In this document: in pieces, positions 28,308 through 38,988 of the stretch
How the letters are laid out: each line of letters opens with the position of its first letter
Position numbering within the stretch: the stretch's first letter is position 1
Assembly (NCBI GenBank): GCA_963756715.1
Contig: CAVWOV010000019.1
Span: 457,180 to 521,179, forward strand
Reading direction: 5' to 3'
DNA: 64,000 nt
From: VAZQ01 sp963756715
GTDB taxonomy: Bacteria > Pseudomonadota > Alphaproteobacteria > Rhizobiales > Xanthobacteraceae
The notes under the pieces: model-generated
The model's database searches: none
What the model was told of the DNA's origin: nothing
The model's input: only the letters and a program-made list of their open reading frames with translations
Made by a program: the position numbers and the translations under genes

Positions 28308-29840
28308 GTGTTGGACCTGTCCCGATTTCGCAGCATAACGCGCGCGAGCCCAACATTCATTTGGTGCGCAACTGCGGTTGGCCTTCTGGTCAACCTGCTG
28401 TTCTTCGTCGCGGTCGCCCACGATTTCTACCGCTCGACCCTCGCGCTTAACGTCCAGTCCGCCAGGAACATCGCCACGCTGGTCGAAAACGACGTTGCGC
28501 GGAATATCGAGCTTTTCGAACTGTCTTTGCAGTCCGTCCTTGACGGCATCAATGATCCGGAGGTCATGAGCCTTCCTCCCCGGTTGCGACAGCTTGCCCT
28601 GTTCGACCGCTCCGCGACCGCTCCCGGCCTCGGGGCGCTTGTAGTTCTGGACAAAGACGGATCGATTGTCCTTGACTCACTCGGCGCAAAAGTGCGCCGG
28701 GGGAATTTCGCCGACCGCGAATACTTCAAAGTTCATCAAAATATGTCTCAAGATACCGGCCTTTACGTGAGCCGGCCGTTCCAGGCCCGATTGCAGGGAA
28801 ACGCCTGGAGCATTTCGATCAGCCGGCGGGTGACAAACCCCGATGGAAGTTTCGGTGGAATCGTTTCGGGTGTTCTCAAGCTCGATTACTTCGGAGACCA
28901 GTTCAGGGAAGTCATCCTCGGGGCGAGGGGCATCATCACATTGTTTCGCGACGACGGCATCTTGCTGGTCAGGAGTTTGGCAGATGACGATTATATCGGG
29001 GGGGATTTCCGCAATGCGCCTGTCTTCAAGCATTTGCCGCATGCATCGAGCGGTTCGTTCCAGAGCGTCGGAATGATCGACGGCATCCCGCGCTTGTTTG
29101 CCTACCAGCGTGTATCTCACCTCCCTCTTGTCGTACAGGTCACCCTTTCGGAAGCCGATGTGCTTGCTCCCTGGTGGTCGAAGGTCAAAGTCCTGGCGAT
29201 CGTATTCGCCCTTATGGCGACGAGCATCCTGATCCTCGTCTCCGTCTTTATCTCCGAGTTGCGGCGGCGCGAACGCGCCGAACATGCCGCCGCTGCACTC
29301 GCACGCAAGGATGGTCTCACGCGGCTCGTCAACCGTCTCGGCTTCGAAGAGGCCATTGAGCGCGAATGGAAGCGCGGAGCCCGGGACAGCAAAGCGCTAT
29401 CGCTTATCCTGATCGATATCGACCATTTCAAGCGCTTCAACGACACCTACGGTCACCCGGAAGGTGACCGTGTCCTGGCCATCATATCGAAGGTGGTGGA
29501 CGAAACCGCGAAGCGGCCCGGCGACGTTGCCGCGCGTTACGGCGGCGAAGAACTCACCGTCCTGCTGCCCGACACGGACGAGCGCGGCGCCGCGCAAATT
29601 GCCTACGCGATCCACCGAAAGGTTGCGGATCTAAAGATTCCGCATGCGAACAGCGAGCATCAGATCGTCACGATCAGCCTTGGAGTGACGACGATGATCC
29701 CGTCGTTGAAACTGCCGGCCGAGCAATTGGTGGAGAACGCGGACATCGCGCTGTATTCCGCCAAAGCACAGGGCCGCAACGGCGCGTGTATGAGCAATGT
29801 GGTGTCGCCGAGCCTGGACGGGCGGCGGCTGCGCGCATGA
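28308..29840 (+). CDS. Membrane-anchored diguanylate cyclase with periplasmic sensor domain
   Basis: A 510-residue protein that should make cyclic di-GMP. One membrane segment lies at about 18-38 and a second at about 288-312, enclosing a Cache-like periplasmic sensor (FADREYFKVHQNMSQDTGLY, GNAWSISISRRVTNPDGSFG). A GGDEF domain follows, with LILIDIDHFKRFNDTYGHPE. The active site is RYGGEEL, and an inhibitory I-site RPGD lies five residues before it, so product feedback is expected. The start is a GTG at 28308; a TTG follows as the second codon, so the start is uncertain by a few codons. No phosphodiesterase domain is present. The sensed ligand is unknown. Confidence 0.92.
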   Translation: MLDLSRFRSITRASPTFIWCATAVGLLVNLLFFVAVAHDFYRSTLALNVQSARNIATLVENDVARNIELFELSLQSVLDGINDPEVMSLPPRLRQLALFDRSATAPGLGALVVLDKDGSIVLDSLGAKVRRGNFADREYFKVHQNMSQDTGLYVSRPFQARLQGNAWSISISRRVTNPDGSFGGIVSGVLKLDYFGDQFREVILGARGIITLFRDDGILLVRSLADDDYIGGDFRNAPVFKHLPHASSGSFQSVGMIDGIPRLFAYQRVSHLPLVVQVTLSEADVLAPWWSKVKVLAIVFALMATSILILVSVFISELRRRERAEHAAAALARKDGLTRLVNRLGFEEAIEREWKRGARDSKALSLILIDIDHFKRFNDTYGHPEGDRVLAIISKVVDETAKRPGDVAARYGGEELTVLLPDTDERGAAQIAYAIHRKVADLKIPHANSEHQIVTISLGVTTMIPSLKLPAEQLVENADIALYSAKAQGRNGACMSNVVSPSLDGRRLRA

Positions 29841-29877
29841 ACTGAAAACAAGCGCGCTTTGCCGCGTGCTTCGCCGC

Positions 29878-31106
29878 TTAGAGCCCGACCAGCCGCTCGC
29901 TCACCATGTAGCCGGTGAGCAGGAGCGTGCCGAAGCCCAGGATCACTACCGCGGCGCTCACTTCGATGCCGCGCATCGCCAGCATGCCCCAGCCCGAGCG
30001 CGTGGTGGCGAACCGGCTGGCCCAGGCCCTGGCGCCGACCGCGACCGTAGCAATCGTTGCGACCGTGATCGCAGTGCCGAGCCCCATCAGGAAGGTCGAG
30101 ACCACGCCGGCCCAGAACAAGCCCTGCGCCAGCGCGAAGACCAGCACCAAGATCGCGCCCGAGCAGGGCCGCAATCCAACCGCGACCACCGCAGACAGCC
30201 CGCGCTTCCATCCGCCCGGGCCGGCAAGTTCCTCCGGTTCCGGTGCATGCGCGTGCCCCCATGCAGAGGCTTCGCCGTCGTGGTCGTGATGATGATGGGC
30301 GTGGCTGGCGTGATGACACGCTTGCCCATGGTGGTGATGTCCATGGTCGTGGGCGTGATCATGCCCATGATCGTGATGATCATGATCGTGATGATCATGG
30401 TCGAGATGCCCGTGATCGGGGCCGTGACTATGGTCGTGGTGACCATGGTTGTGATCATGGTGATCGTCGTGAAGCAGGTGCGCCGGCGTTGCCGCGGCGC
30501 CGACGGTCTTTGGACGATGCAGTTGCCGTGCCTCGGAAATGAAGGCGCGCCCCTTGACCCACAATAGCCGTGCACCGACCAGCATGATCAGCGAATAGCT
30601 CACGATCTCGATCCAATCCACGGCACTCTTCATAGTCGCCGCGGTGACATTGAGCGCCACCGCCGCGATACCGACGAACACCACGGCGACAAGGGCCTGG
30701 AGCAACGCGGAGGCAAACGACAGCACGACACCGCGCCGCCACGTCTCATCGTTGGCGATCATGTAGGACGAGATCACCGCCTTGCCGTGGCCGGGACCGG
30801 CGGCGTGAAAGATGCCGTAGAGAAACGACAGACCGAACAGGCTCCAGGCGGCGGTGCCGTCGGATTTGGCGGCGCGGATGAGGCCGGAAAACTGCTTGTA
30901 GAACTCGGCCTGCTTGGCGAGGATCCAGCCGATCACGCCGCCGAATTGCGCGGGCGGTGCGGATTTCGGACGCGGCGCGCCGAAGGGCCTGCCTGCGCGA
31001 AGACGGCGTCAAGCGCGCCGACGACAAGCAGGATCGCAATGGCGATCCCTGCGAACAAGACAAGACGTTGAACCAGTCGCCCCCCGACGACGGTTTTCAC
31101 GGGCAT
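29878..31106 (-). CDS. Nickel/cobalt transporter of the NicO/RcnA family (frameshift near 30990)
   Basis: The protein begins at the ATG at 31106 (MPVKTVVGGRLVQRLVLFAG) with a first membrane segment. It shifts frame near 30990 and continues as PFGAPRPKSAPPAQFGGVIG to the end. The NicO core has FLYGIFHAAGPGHGKAVISS, typical of RcnA-like proteins, and GLRPCSGAILVLVFALAQG. Between these lies a loop of about 65 residues made almost entirely of histidine and aspartate (the region 30275-30475), which would bind the metal. The start overlaps the end of the DUF1007 gene by ten bases. DUF1007-NicO pairs are known as Ni/Co transport units. Direction of transport (uptake or efflux) cannot be told from sequence. 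Confidence 0.88.
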
Positions 31107-31752
31107 GTCACCATGATCTTGTTGGCGAACTCGGAACCGATCAACAGCGACGGATCGCGCTGGTCGGGCCCAAGCTGGCTCAGTTGCTGCGCCAGTGCGG
31201 CGCCCATTTCCTGCGGCTTGCCGACCGTCAACTTGCACTGCGCGGGAGCGCCGGCAAGCTTGACCGGGATCCTTTTCATCGAAACTGAAGTCGACGAAAT
31301 ATTCCCGGTCATAGACTTCGAGATTGAAGTCCTTCGCCTTCACCGGAGATTTCAACGGAAGCTCGAAGTGCAGCGATCAGCACGGTCTCCTTTGGATCGT
31401 AGACCAGATAGTAGCCGGGGGCCGGGTCGTTGAACTCCACCTTCTTGCCGTTCGCGGTCGCGTAGGTGAAGAAATCGTATTCCTTGAGCAACTCGACGTT
31501 GACCTTGGCAAGCGGGTCGAGTTCTTCGCGGGTGAACTCGCCTTTCTTCTTCGCCTCAAGACCCTGCGTGGCGAAAATCGAGAACATGTCGTCGAACGTC
31601 CAGACATGCCGCACGCCGGTCAAAGCGCCGTCAGGCCCGTAGACCAGTTCGCTCTTCACCGTCACCCAGACGTGGGGGTGCGCGGACGCCGGAATAATCG
31701 CCAGCGCAAGGCTCACCGCCGCGAGCGCAAGGACAGAAATTCGCCGGATCAT
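31097..31752 (-). CDS. DUF1007 exported protein (frameshifts near 31375 and 31275)
   Basis: A signal peptide from the ATG at 31752 (IPASAHPHVWV at the cleavage site) gives a mature N-terminus with a potential metal-binding AHPHVW, typical of DUF1007. The domain continues through FDDMFSIFATQGLEAKKKGE and EYDFFTYATANGKKVEFNDP. Frame changes lie near 31375 (LIAAL to HFELPLKSPV) and near 31275 (SFDEK to IPVKLAGAPA). The protein then ends at 31097, about 215 residues in all. It is periplasmic and is paired with the NicO transporter it overlaps, presumably handing over nickel or cobalt. Confidence 0.85.
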
Positions 31753-31851
31753 GGAATGGCCAGTATCGATAGGTACGGCGGAACAATAGCACGGACTGCG
31801 GCCAAATGGAGGCGCGAAGATTGGGCCTTTGCGCACGGCCCGTGACGTAAT

Positions 31852-33443
31852 TTATGCCCCGGCCGCGCCGCCATCGGCGCGCGGATCGTGCGCGCCCTCC
31901 AGCATCCCGTCCGGGTGCAGCACAACGGCACCAGCGTGGCCCATGACATCCGAATAGGGCTCGGAAAGCACGTGGACATCGTGCCCGGCGGAGAGCAGGC
32001 GATCCACGAGGTTACCGTCGAGGCGGGATTCCACGCGCAGGTTGGTATGGGTTGAGCCCCAGGTCCGGCCGAGCAGCCAGCGCGGCGCGTCGATCGCACG
32101 ATCGAGCTGCATCCGGTAACGGGCGTATCGTGTGAACACGGCGGCCTGGCTCTGCGGCTGGCCGTCACCGCCCATGGTGCCATACGCCATGATCCGTCCG
32201 TCGTTGAGCACAGCGATCGCCGGATTGAGCGTGTGAAACGGCAGACGGCCGGGCGCCAGCGCATTGAGCGTGCCGGGATCGAGCGAGAAGCTCGCGCCGC
32301 GGTTCTGCATCAGGATGCCGGTGCGCGGCAGCACAACGCCGGAGCCAAATTCCCAATAGAGCGACTGGATGTAGGAGACGACGAGGCCTGAGGCATCAGC
32401 GGCGCCCATCCAGACGGTGTCGCCTTCACCGTACGGCGCGGGCCAACGCGCCGCTTTCCGGCGGTCGATCTTGAGCGCCTCCGCATCGAGGAATTTGGCG
32501 TCGAGGTAACGATCGACCGGTTGCGGCAGGCGAGCGGGATCGGTGATCGCGCGGTCGCGCACGCGAAATGCCCGTTTGGTCGATTCGATGATGCCATGCA
32601 CGTGATCGAAGCTCTCGGCCTCCGGGGCGCGCAGGCGATCGAACAGCGCAAGGATCATCAGTGACGCAAGCCCTTGCGTCGGCGGGGGCGCATTGAACAG
32701 CGTGCCGGCTTCGATTGCGACCGACAGCGGCTCGGCGAGGTTGGCGTGGCAGGCCGCAAGATCGGCGCGCGTCACCGGGCTACCGGCACGATCGAGATCG
32801 GCGGCGATCTCGCGCCCGACATCGCCGCGGTAGAAATCTTCGAGACCGGCATGCGCGAGATGATCGAGCGTCGCTGCGAGCGTCGATTGTTTGAGGGTCT
32901 GCCCGACCTCCGGCGGCTTGCCGTCAGGGCAGGAACACCGTCCGCAAAGCCCGGCACATCCTTGAGCTCGTCGAGCTTCTCGGTCGAGAGCTGCGCCTGG
33001 CTGCGGGTGACGACATAGCCTTCCGCGCAGGCGCGGATCGCGGGCGCCAGGAGTTCGGTCAGAGGAATGCGTCCGCCATGCACCTTGGCGGCTTCGAGGG
33101 CCAGCATCCAGCCCGCAACCGCGCCCGGCGCGGTGAGTGCCGCGAGCGGACCGCGCGGCGGGATCGCTTCATAGTCGCGATAGAGTTCCGGACGAGCGTT
33201 GGCGCCGGCGCGGCCCGCCGCCATCACGGCTCGCACGCGACCGGACGGCTCGCGCAGGAGCCAGAAGCCGTCGCCGCCGAGGTGGTTCATGTGCGGATAG
33301 ACGGCGGCGATCATCGCCGCCATCGCCACCATGGCTTCGACCGCGTTGCCGCCTTCCACCAGCACCGCGCGGCCCGCCTCGACGGCGGCAGCATGCGGCG
33401 CGCAAACCACGCCCTGGCGATGTCCGGCAGTGTGGAGGTCCAT
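31852..33443 (-). CDS. Gamma-glutamyltransferase family protein (frameshift near 32930)
   Basis: An Ntn-hydrolase of about 530 residues. The N-terminal part has VCAPHAAAVEAGRAVLVEGG and YPHMNHLGGDGFWLLREPSG; no signal peptide is seen. Near 32930 the frame moves from FADGVPA to PDGKPPEVGQTLKQS. The small-subunit start is expected at the threonine of GEGDTVWMGAADASG, followed by IQSLYWEFGSGVVLPRTGIL and GTMGGDGQPQSQAAVFTRYA. This branch includes cytoplasmic acylases and putative oxamate amidohydrolases as well as true gamma-glutamyltransferases, so the substrate should be left open. It stands alone between the DUF1007 gene and a 345-base gap. Confidence 0.87.
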
Positions 33444-33788
33444 GGGAGAATTCGGCCGCGGTCTCGGTGCGCCGCTTCCCCGGAGCGGAGAGGATCGGCA
33501 GACGACCCTCGTATGCTATCATCCGGCGAACACATTCAACAAAGAACCGCGGTCGACAAGGAACCGCGGTCGAGTATCTGCGGCTTCCGCATCCAGGGCG
33601 CCATAGCGCCGCTGTTTTGTCCCATCATCGCCATCGAGTCGGCCGCAGCCGTCAATTTCGGCGACGCAATCGGCAGGTCACGTTGCAGGTCACATTGATG
33701 CCGCTGAATCTCTCTACCGAGAGACCATAGATGCAACGCCTGCTGGGCGGGGAAATCCCGGCAGGCGTGCCAAGGGGGACTTCATAGG
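33444..33788. other. Gene-free stretch with a tandem duplication
   Basis: No coding region is supported here. A 17-base unit is duplicated head to tail at 33540-33556 and 33557-33573 (CAAAGAACCGCGGTCGA then CAAGGAACCGCGGTCGA, one mismatch). It should hold the promoters of the divergent GGT-like and MscS genes, but no clear -35/-10 pair stands out. Confidence 0.6.
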
Positions 33789-35544
33789 ATGACGTTGGGA
33801 TCGACAGCCCGAGCGCTGATTCTTGCTCCATTGCTGCTGGTGCTTTTTGTCGCAGACATCTGCGCGCAAACGCCAGCCCGCCCCAGCCGCCGAACCCGCC
33901 ACAGCGGCGCCGAAAGCAGCGGCCCAGCCCGAGAAGGACCCGTTCGGCCGCGAGACGCCGCAAGGCATGGTGGCCGGATTGATGAGCGCGCTTGCGGCGG
34001 CGGACTACGAGCGTGCGGTTCGATTCTTCGAGTTGGAAATGGTCTCCGGCGCACGCGGTTGGACCGTCTTGTCGGGAGCCGGATTAGCGCATCGGTTTCA
34101 GCAGGTGCTCGATCGGGTTGGCAGCATCACAACGCCCGCCGAGCTGAGCAATGATCCCAATGGCGCTCTTAACGATGGCTTGGCGGAAGACGTCGAACGC
34201 TTCGGCTCGATAAAGGCTGCAGATCGCGAGGTGCCCCTGCTCGCCAAGCGGGTCAAGCGGGACGGAAAATCGCTTTGGCTGGTATCCGAAAGCACGCTGG
34301 ACGAGATTCCTGAACTCGTACGCTCGCTCAACGACGGTTCCTCGGCCCGCGCCATGATCGACCTCCTGCCACAGGGCCCGACCGTTGGCGGCGCGCCCGT
34401 ACTGCACTGGATTTCGCTCTTGCTCGCAGCGTGCTTGAGCTTCGCGCTTGCCTGGCTGCTAACGAAGATGCGCGGACCAATCGAGCGGCTTGTGAGGCAT
34501 GGCGGCGACGAGACAAAGCTGTCCCGGTTCGTTGCGGCGTCCACCGGACCTTTGCGATTGCTGATTGCGCTGCTGCTCTTCGGGCTCGCGACGCAAGTGC
34601 TGGGCGTCTCCGTTGTTGCCCGCTATCGCGTGCTGTTTGGCGCTCAAGTCCTGGGCTGGATCGGAGCAGCCTGGCTGTTGTGGCGGTGGGCCGATGCGGC
34701 CAGCGAGGTCATTCTCGGCCGGATGTCGCGCCGAGGTCAGCTCACGGCATATTCCGCAGTCAGCTTTCTCAATCGGGCATTCAAGGCCGTTCTGGGTGTG
34801 CTCTTTCTGGCAGCATTGCTGCGTTCGTTCGGCGTAAACGTAACCGCCGGCCTTGCCGCACTCGGCGTTGGCGGACTTGCGATTGCGCTCGGCGCGCAAA
34901 AGCTGTTCGAGAACCTGATTGGAAGCCTGACGCTGATTGCAGATCGTCCGGTACGGATCGGCGATTTCTGCCGGTTCGGGACCACGATGGGAACAATCGA
35001 GGAGATCGGCATCCGGTCAAGCCGAATCCGGACGCTGGACCGGACCGTAATGACTGTGCCGAACGGCGAATTCGCCGCCATGCATATCGAGAACTTTTCG
35101 CAGCGCGACCGGTTTTGGTTTCATCCGACACTGAACCTGCGCTACGAGACCGGCACCGATCAGATGCGGCGCATTATTCAATCATTGGATTCAATGCTTC
35201 GCGATCATCCCAAGGTGGATACCAAATCAACCCGTGTGCGTTTCGTCGAACTCGGGGCACATTCGCTCGACGTCGAAATCTTCTGCTACGTGCATGCTTC
35301 GGATCATGCCGGCTTTCTCGAAATACAAGAGGAGCTGCTGCTCAACTGCATGGAGATCGTGGAAGCAAGCGGTACCGGCTTCGCGTTTCCTTCGCAGACG
35401 CTCTACCTCGGACGCGACGCCAGCCCTCGCAAGAGGGGCCGCGTCCGGAATACGGACGATGTCATCCGTCGCCCGCGCCGGGAAAAGCCGCTGCACAGCC
35501 AAGAGCCGATCGAGGTCAGCATTCCGCTGGCACAGCGGCAGTAA
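33789..35544 (+). CDS. Mechanosensitive ion channel, MscS family (frameshift near 33880)
   Basis: The ATG at 33789 gives a signal peptide (ALILAPLLLVLFVADICAQ). Near 33880 the frame moves from AQTPA to PAPAAEPATAAPKAAA, after which it is open to 35544. The protein, about 585 residues, has a periplasmic N-terminal domain (to about residue 200), four to five membrane helices, and the MscS pore helix AGLAALGVGGLAIALGAQKL. The beta domain follows with FENLIGSLTLIADRPVRIGD, IGIRSSRIRTLDRTVMTVPN and the C-terminal alpha/beta domain. It should open under membrane tension at low osmolarity. The final 35 residues are basic and unlike MscS. It stands alone. Confidence 0.92.
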
Positions 35545-35638
35545 AATCGCAGCCGTTGGGCTCTGCGATATCCGATGTAACCGATACCGGCACCCGGCAT
35601 GAGCGGGTGCCGGCTTGCGCAAGCTGCGCATTCGGAGA

Positions 35639-37744
35639 TCAGGCCGGAGCCGGCGTATCCACCAGCCCGCGCCGCCTGAGCAGCGCGTCGGGCGTCGGCA
35701 GCCGGCCGCGGAAGGCGGTGTAAAGCTCGGCCGGATCGCGCGAGCCGCCCGACGCGTAGACATTGTCGTGCAGCTTCTTCGCGGTCGCCGGATCGAAGAT
35801 GTCGCCGGTCTCCTCGAACGCCGCGAAGGCGTCAGCGTCCATCACCTCCGACCACATGTAGCTGTAATAGGCCGAGGCGTAGCCGCCGCCGGAAAAGACG
35901 TGCCCGAAATGGGTCGGCCGGTGGCGCATGACGATCTCGGCCGGCATCCCGATGCGCGCCAGCGACGCCTGCTCGAAGGCGCCGATGTCGAAGCCGTCCG
36001 CGGTCGGCTGCGAGTGAATATCGAGATCGACCAGCGCGGAAGACACATACTCCACCGTCGTGAAGCCCTGGTTGAAGGTGCGCGCGACCAGCAGACGGCG
36101 CAACAGCTCCTCCGGCATCGGCTCGCCGGTGCGGTAGTGCACGGCGAACTGCCGCAGGATCTCGGGCCGCTGCAGCCAGTGCTCGTAGAGCTGCGAGGGC
36201 AATTCGACCCAGTCGGTCAGCACGCTTGTCCCGGAGATCATCGGATAGGTGACATCGGAAAGAAGCCCATGCAGCGCATGGCCGAATTCGTGGAACAGCG
36301 TCCGGGCGTCGTCGAACGAGAGCAGCGTCGGCTCGCCGGCCGCCGCCTTGTTGAAGTTCATCACGTTGATGACCAGCGGCCGGATGTCGGCCTTGAGCTT
36401 CTCCTGGTCGCGGATCGTCGTCATCCAGGCGCCGCTGTGCTTCGATGGCCGGGCGAAATAGTCGCCGAAGAACAGCCCCATGTGACGGCCGTCGGCGGCC
36501 TCGCACTTCCCAGACCCGCACGTCGTCGTGCCAGACCGGGATGCCGGTGAGTGGCTTGAAGGTCAGACCGAACAGGCGGTTGGCGGTGTGGAAGGCGGCC
36601 TCGATGATACGGTCGAGCTGGAAGTAGGGCTTGATCGCAGCCTCGTCGACGTCGTAGCGCGCCTTGCGTAGCTTCTCGGCGTAATAGCGCCAGTCCCACG
36701 GCGCGAGCGCGAAGTTGTGGCCTTCGGCCTGCACCATCGCCTGCATGGCGTCGCGGTCCGCCATGGCGCGAGCGCGCGCCGGCGCCCAGACGCGGTCGAG
36801 CAGTCCGCGCACCGCCTGCGGCGTCTTCGCCATGGCGTCGTCGAGACGGAATTCCGCAAATGTCTGATAGCCGAGGAGCCGCGCGCGCTCGATGCGCAGC
36901 TTCACCATCTCGGCGATGATCGCCTTGTTGTCGGTCGCGCCGCCGCCGTCGCCGCGCGCGATCCAGGCGCGGAACGCTTTCTCCCGCAGGTCGCGGCGCG
37001 CCGAAAATTGCAGGAACGGCTCGACGCTCGAACGCCCGAGCGTGACGACATGCTTGCCCTTGAGCCCGCGCTCCTCGGCGTCGGCGCGCAGCGCCGCACG
37101 CAGGAAGTCCGGCAGCCCGGCGAGGTCAGCTTCGGTTTCGAGGACGAGCGTGTAACCCTGCTCATCCGCCAGCACGTTCTGGCTGAAGCGTCGTGCCGAG
37201 CGTCGCCAGCCGCTCGTTGATCGCCGCGAGTCGCGTTCTTCGCCGCAGCGTCAAGCCCAGCGCCCGAACGCTTGAACCTGACGTGGTAGCGCTCCAGCAC
37301 CCGCTGCTGCTCGGACGATAGGCCGAGCCGGTCGCGCTTCTCGTGCAGCGCGTCGATCCTGCGGTACAGCGCCGCGTTCATGTAGATGCTGTCCCAATGC
37401 CGCGCGGCGAGAGGAGCGATCTCGCGCTCCAGTTCGAGGATGGCGTCATTGGTGTGCGCGCCGGCGAGCACGTGGAACACGCTCTCGACCTTGGTGAGCG
37501 CCTCCCCGCTCAATTCCAGTGCCTCGATGGTGTTGGCAAATGTCGGCTCCGCGGGAGCTGCCGCGATGGCGGCAACCTCGGCGGCGTGGGCCGCAAAAGC
37601 GTGATCGAAGGCGGGGCGAAAATTCGCTGGCGCAATCGCGCCGAATGGCGGGACGCCGAACGGTGCGGTCCAATCCTTCAACAGCGGGTTGTTGCCGCCG
37701 TCGCTTGATGAAAGTGCCTCGGGATGCTGGGTCATGAGCCTCAT
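35639..37744 (-). CDS. M3 family oligopeptidase (OpdA/Dcp-like; frameshifts near 36508, 37193 and 37237)
   Basis: A zinc metallopeptidase of about 690 residues that degrades oligopeptides in the cytoplasm. The zinc-binding motif is HEFGH in DDARTLFHEFGHALHGLL, with the third ligand region further on. Other M3 marks are PAFDHAFAAHAAEV at the start, GYQTFAEFRLDDAMAKTP, GVFYGD-like MGLFFGDYFARPSK, and GGGYASAYYSYMWSEVMDAD near the end. Three breaks are needed: near 37237 (AAAKNA to RLAAINERLA), near 37193 (TLGT to FSQNVLADEQ) and near 36508 (VWEVR to EAADGRHMG). Each is a one-base change with conserved sequence on both sides. The start is an ATG at 37744 or 37735. Confidence 0.9.
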
Positions 37745-37977
37745 ATGGGGTCGCGGTTGCCGACCTGCACCCTAGAACAATCGCGCACACAAAGCATGCC
37801 GCTCGTCGTTAGCCCGCATCCCAGCCGAATTGCGCGACGCATTCGGCGCGGCGATCGGTCACCTTGTTGAGACCAAGCGCAATGTCTTGGGTGGGGCGGA
37901 TGACAACCGTATTCCGGCTTAGACAAAGCGAAGAACCAGCGACTAGGCTTCAACAAAACACTCCTGGGGAGGCTTGC

Positions 37978-38970
37978 ATGAACACTCTTCGCCTGACGCG
38001 GTTCGCATTTCTTTTCTTACTCGCTCTGCTGCTGTCGACCGCCTCAACCCACAGCCTGGCGCAAAGCGGTCCGATACGCTTTCTCGTCGGTTTAGCCGCC
38101 GGCGGCGCGGTCGATCCCTACGCGCGGGTGATCGCCGACCAGATGTCGAAAATCCTCGGCCAAACCATCATCGTGGAAAATAAGCCGGGCGCCGGCGGCA
38201 ACATCTCGGCGCAATATATGATCGAGCAGCCCGCGAACGGCGCGCTGATCTGGGTCAGCACCATGGCGCTGACCGAGATCAATCCGTTCGTCTATTCCAA
38301 CCTGCATTGGTCGATCGACCAGTTCACGCCGATCATCAAGGGCGTTCAGGCGCCATTGGTATTCGTCGCCCATCCCAGCGTTCCGGCGACCAATCTCAAG
38401 GAGTTCATTGCCTGGGCCAAAGCCAATCGCGGCAAGCTCAGTTATTCGTCCTATACGGCCGGTACGCCCTCGCACTTTCTCGGCTTCCAACTCAACGAGA
38501 AGTACGACCTCGACCTCACTCATGTTCCCTACCGCGGCTCCGGCCTGCAGGTGAACGGCTTGATCGCCGGTCACTCGCTGTTCGGGTTCGCCCAGGTCAA
38601 CAACTCGGCGCCGCAGGTCGCCGCCGGCAAGCTCAAGGCCTTCGGCATCACCAGCGCCGAGCGCTGGCCCAGCATGAAAGACGTGCCGACGTTCGCCGAA
38701 CTCGGCCTTCCCGAATTCACCACGCGCGTGTGGTTCGGCCTGCTGGTCAAGGCCGGCACCCCGCCCGACGTCGTGGCCCGACTGACCGCCGCCGCGAAGG
38801 CCGCCCACGAGGATCCCGAGGTTCGAAGGAAGCTTGAACTCCAGGGATACGAGGTCACCGGCGAAACCGGACCGCAGCTTATGACAAACATCAAGGAGCA
38901 GCAGGCGCGCTGGCAACGGCTGGTCAAGGCCGCAGGCTTTTCCTCCGAAGATCGAGGCAGCACGAAGTGA
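37978..38970 (+). CDS. Bug/TctC family periplasmic solute-binding protein
   Basis: A 330-residue exported protein, start at 37978 behind a strong GGGGAGG site, signal peptide ending HSLAQ. It has the TctC family marks VDPYARVIADQMSKILGQTI, VENKPGAGGNISAQYM, the SYSSYTAGTPSHFLGFQLNE segment and HVPYRGSGLQVNGLIAG. These proteins bind carboxylates for tripartite tricarboxylate transporters or act in sensing. No TctA/TctB membrane genes are in the window, so it is an orphan, as is common for Bug proteins. It converges with the bicupin gene 18 bases away. Confidence 0.92.
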   Translation: MNTLRLTRFAFLFLLALLLSTASTHSLAQSGPIRFLVGLAAGGAVDPYARVIADQMSKILGQTIIVENKPGAGGNISAQYMIEQPANGALIWVSTMALTEINPFVYSNLHWSIDQFTPIIKGVQAPLVFVAHPSVPATNLKEFIAWAKANRGKLSYSSYTAGTPSHFLGFQLNEKYDLDLTHVPYRGSGLQVNGLIAGHSLFGFAQVNNSAPQVAAGKLKAFGITSAERWPSMKDVPTFAELGLPEFTTRVWFGLLVKAGTPPDVVARLTAAAKAAHEDPEVRRKLELQGYEVTGETGPQLMTNIKEQQARWQRLVKAAGFSSEDRGSTK

Positions 38971-38988
38971 AGCTTGCACGGAGGCAGC

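Noticed and set aside
30275..30475. Short repeated CATGATC-like units suggestive of a CRISPR or minisatellite
   Set aside because: The units have no constant length or spacer, and the periodicity is explained by His-Asp codons of the NicO loop.
29797..30567. Plus-strand frame rich in Val and Met that looks like a membrane protein
   Set aside because: It is the antisense reading of the CAT/GAC codons of the NicO histidine-aspartate loop, so the hydrophobicity is an artefact.
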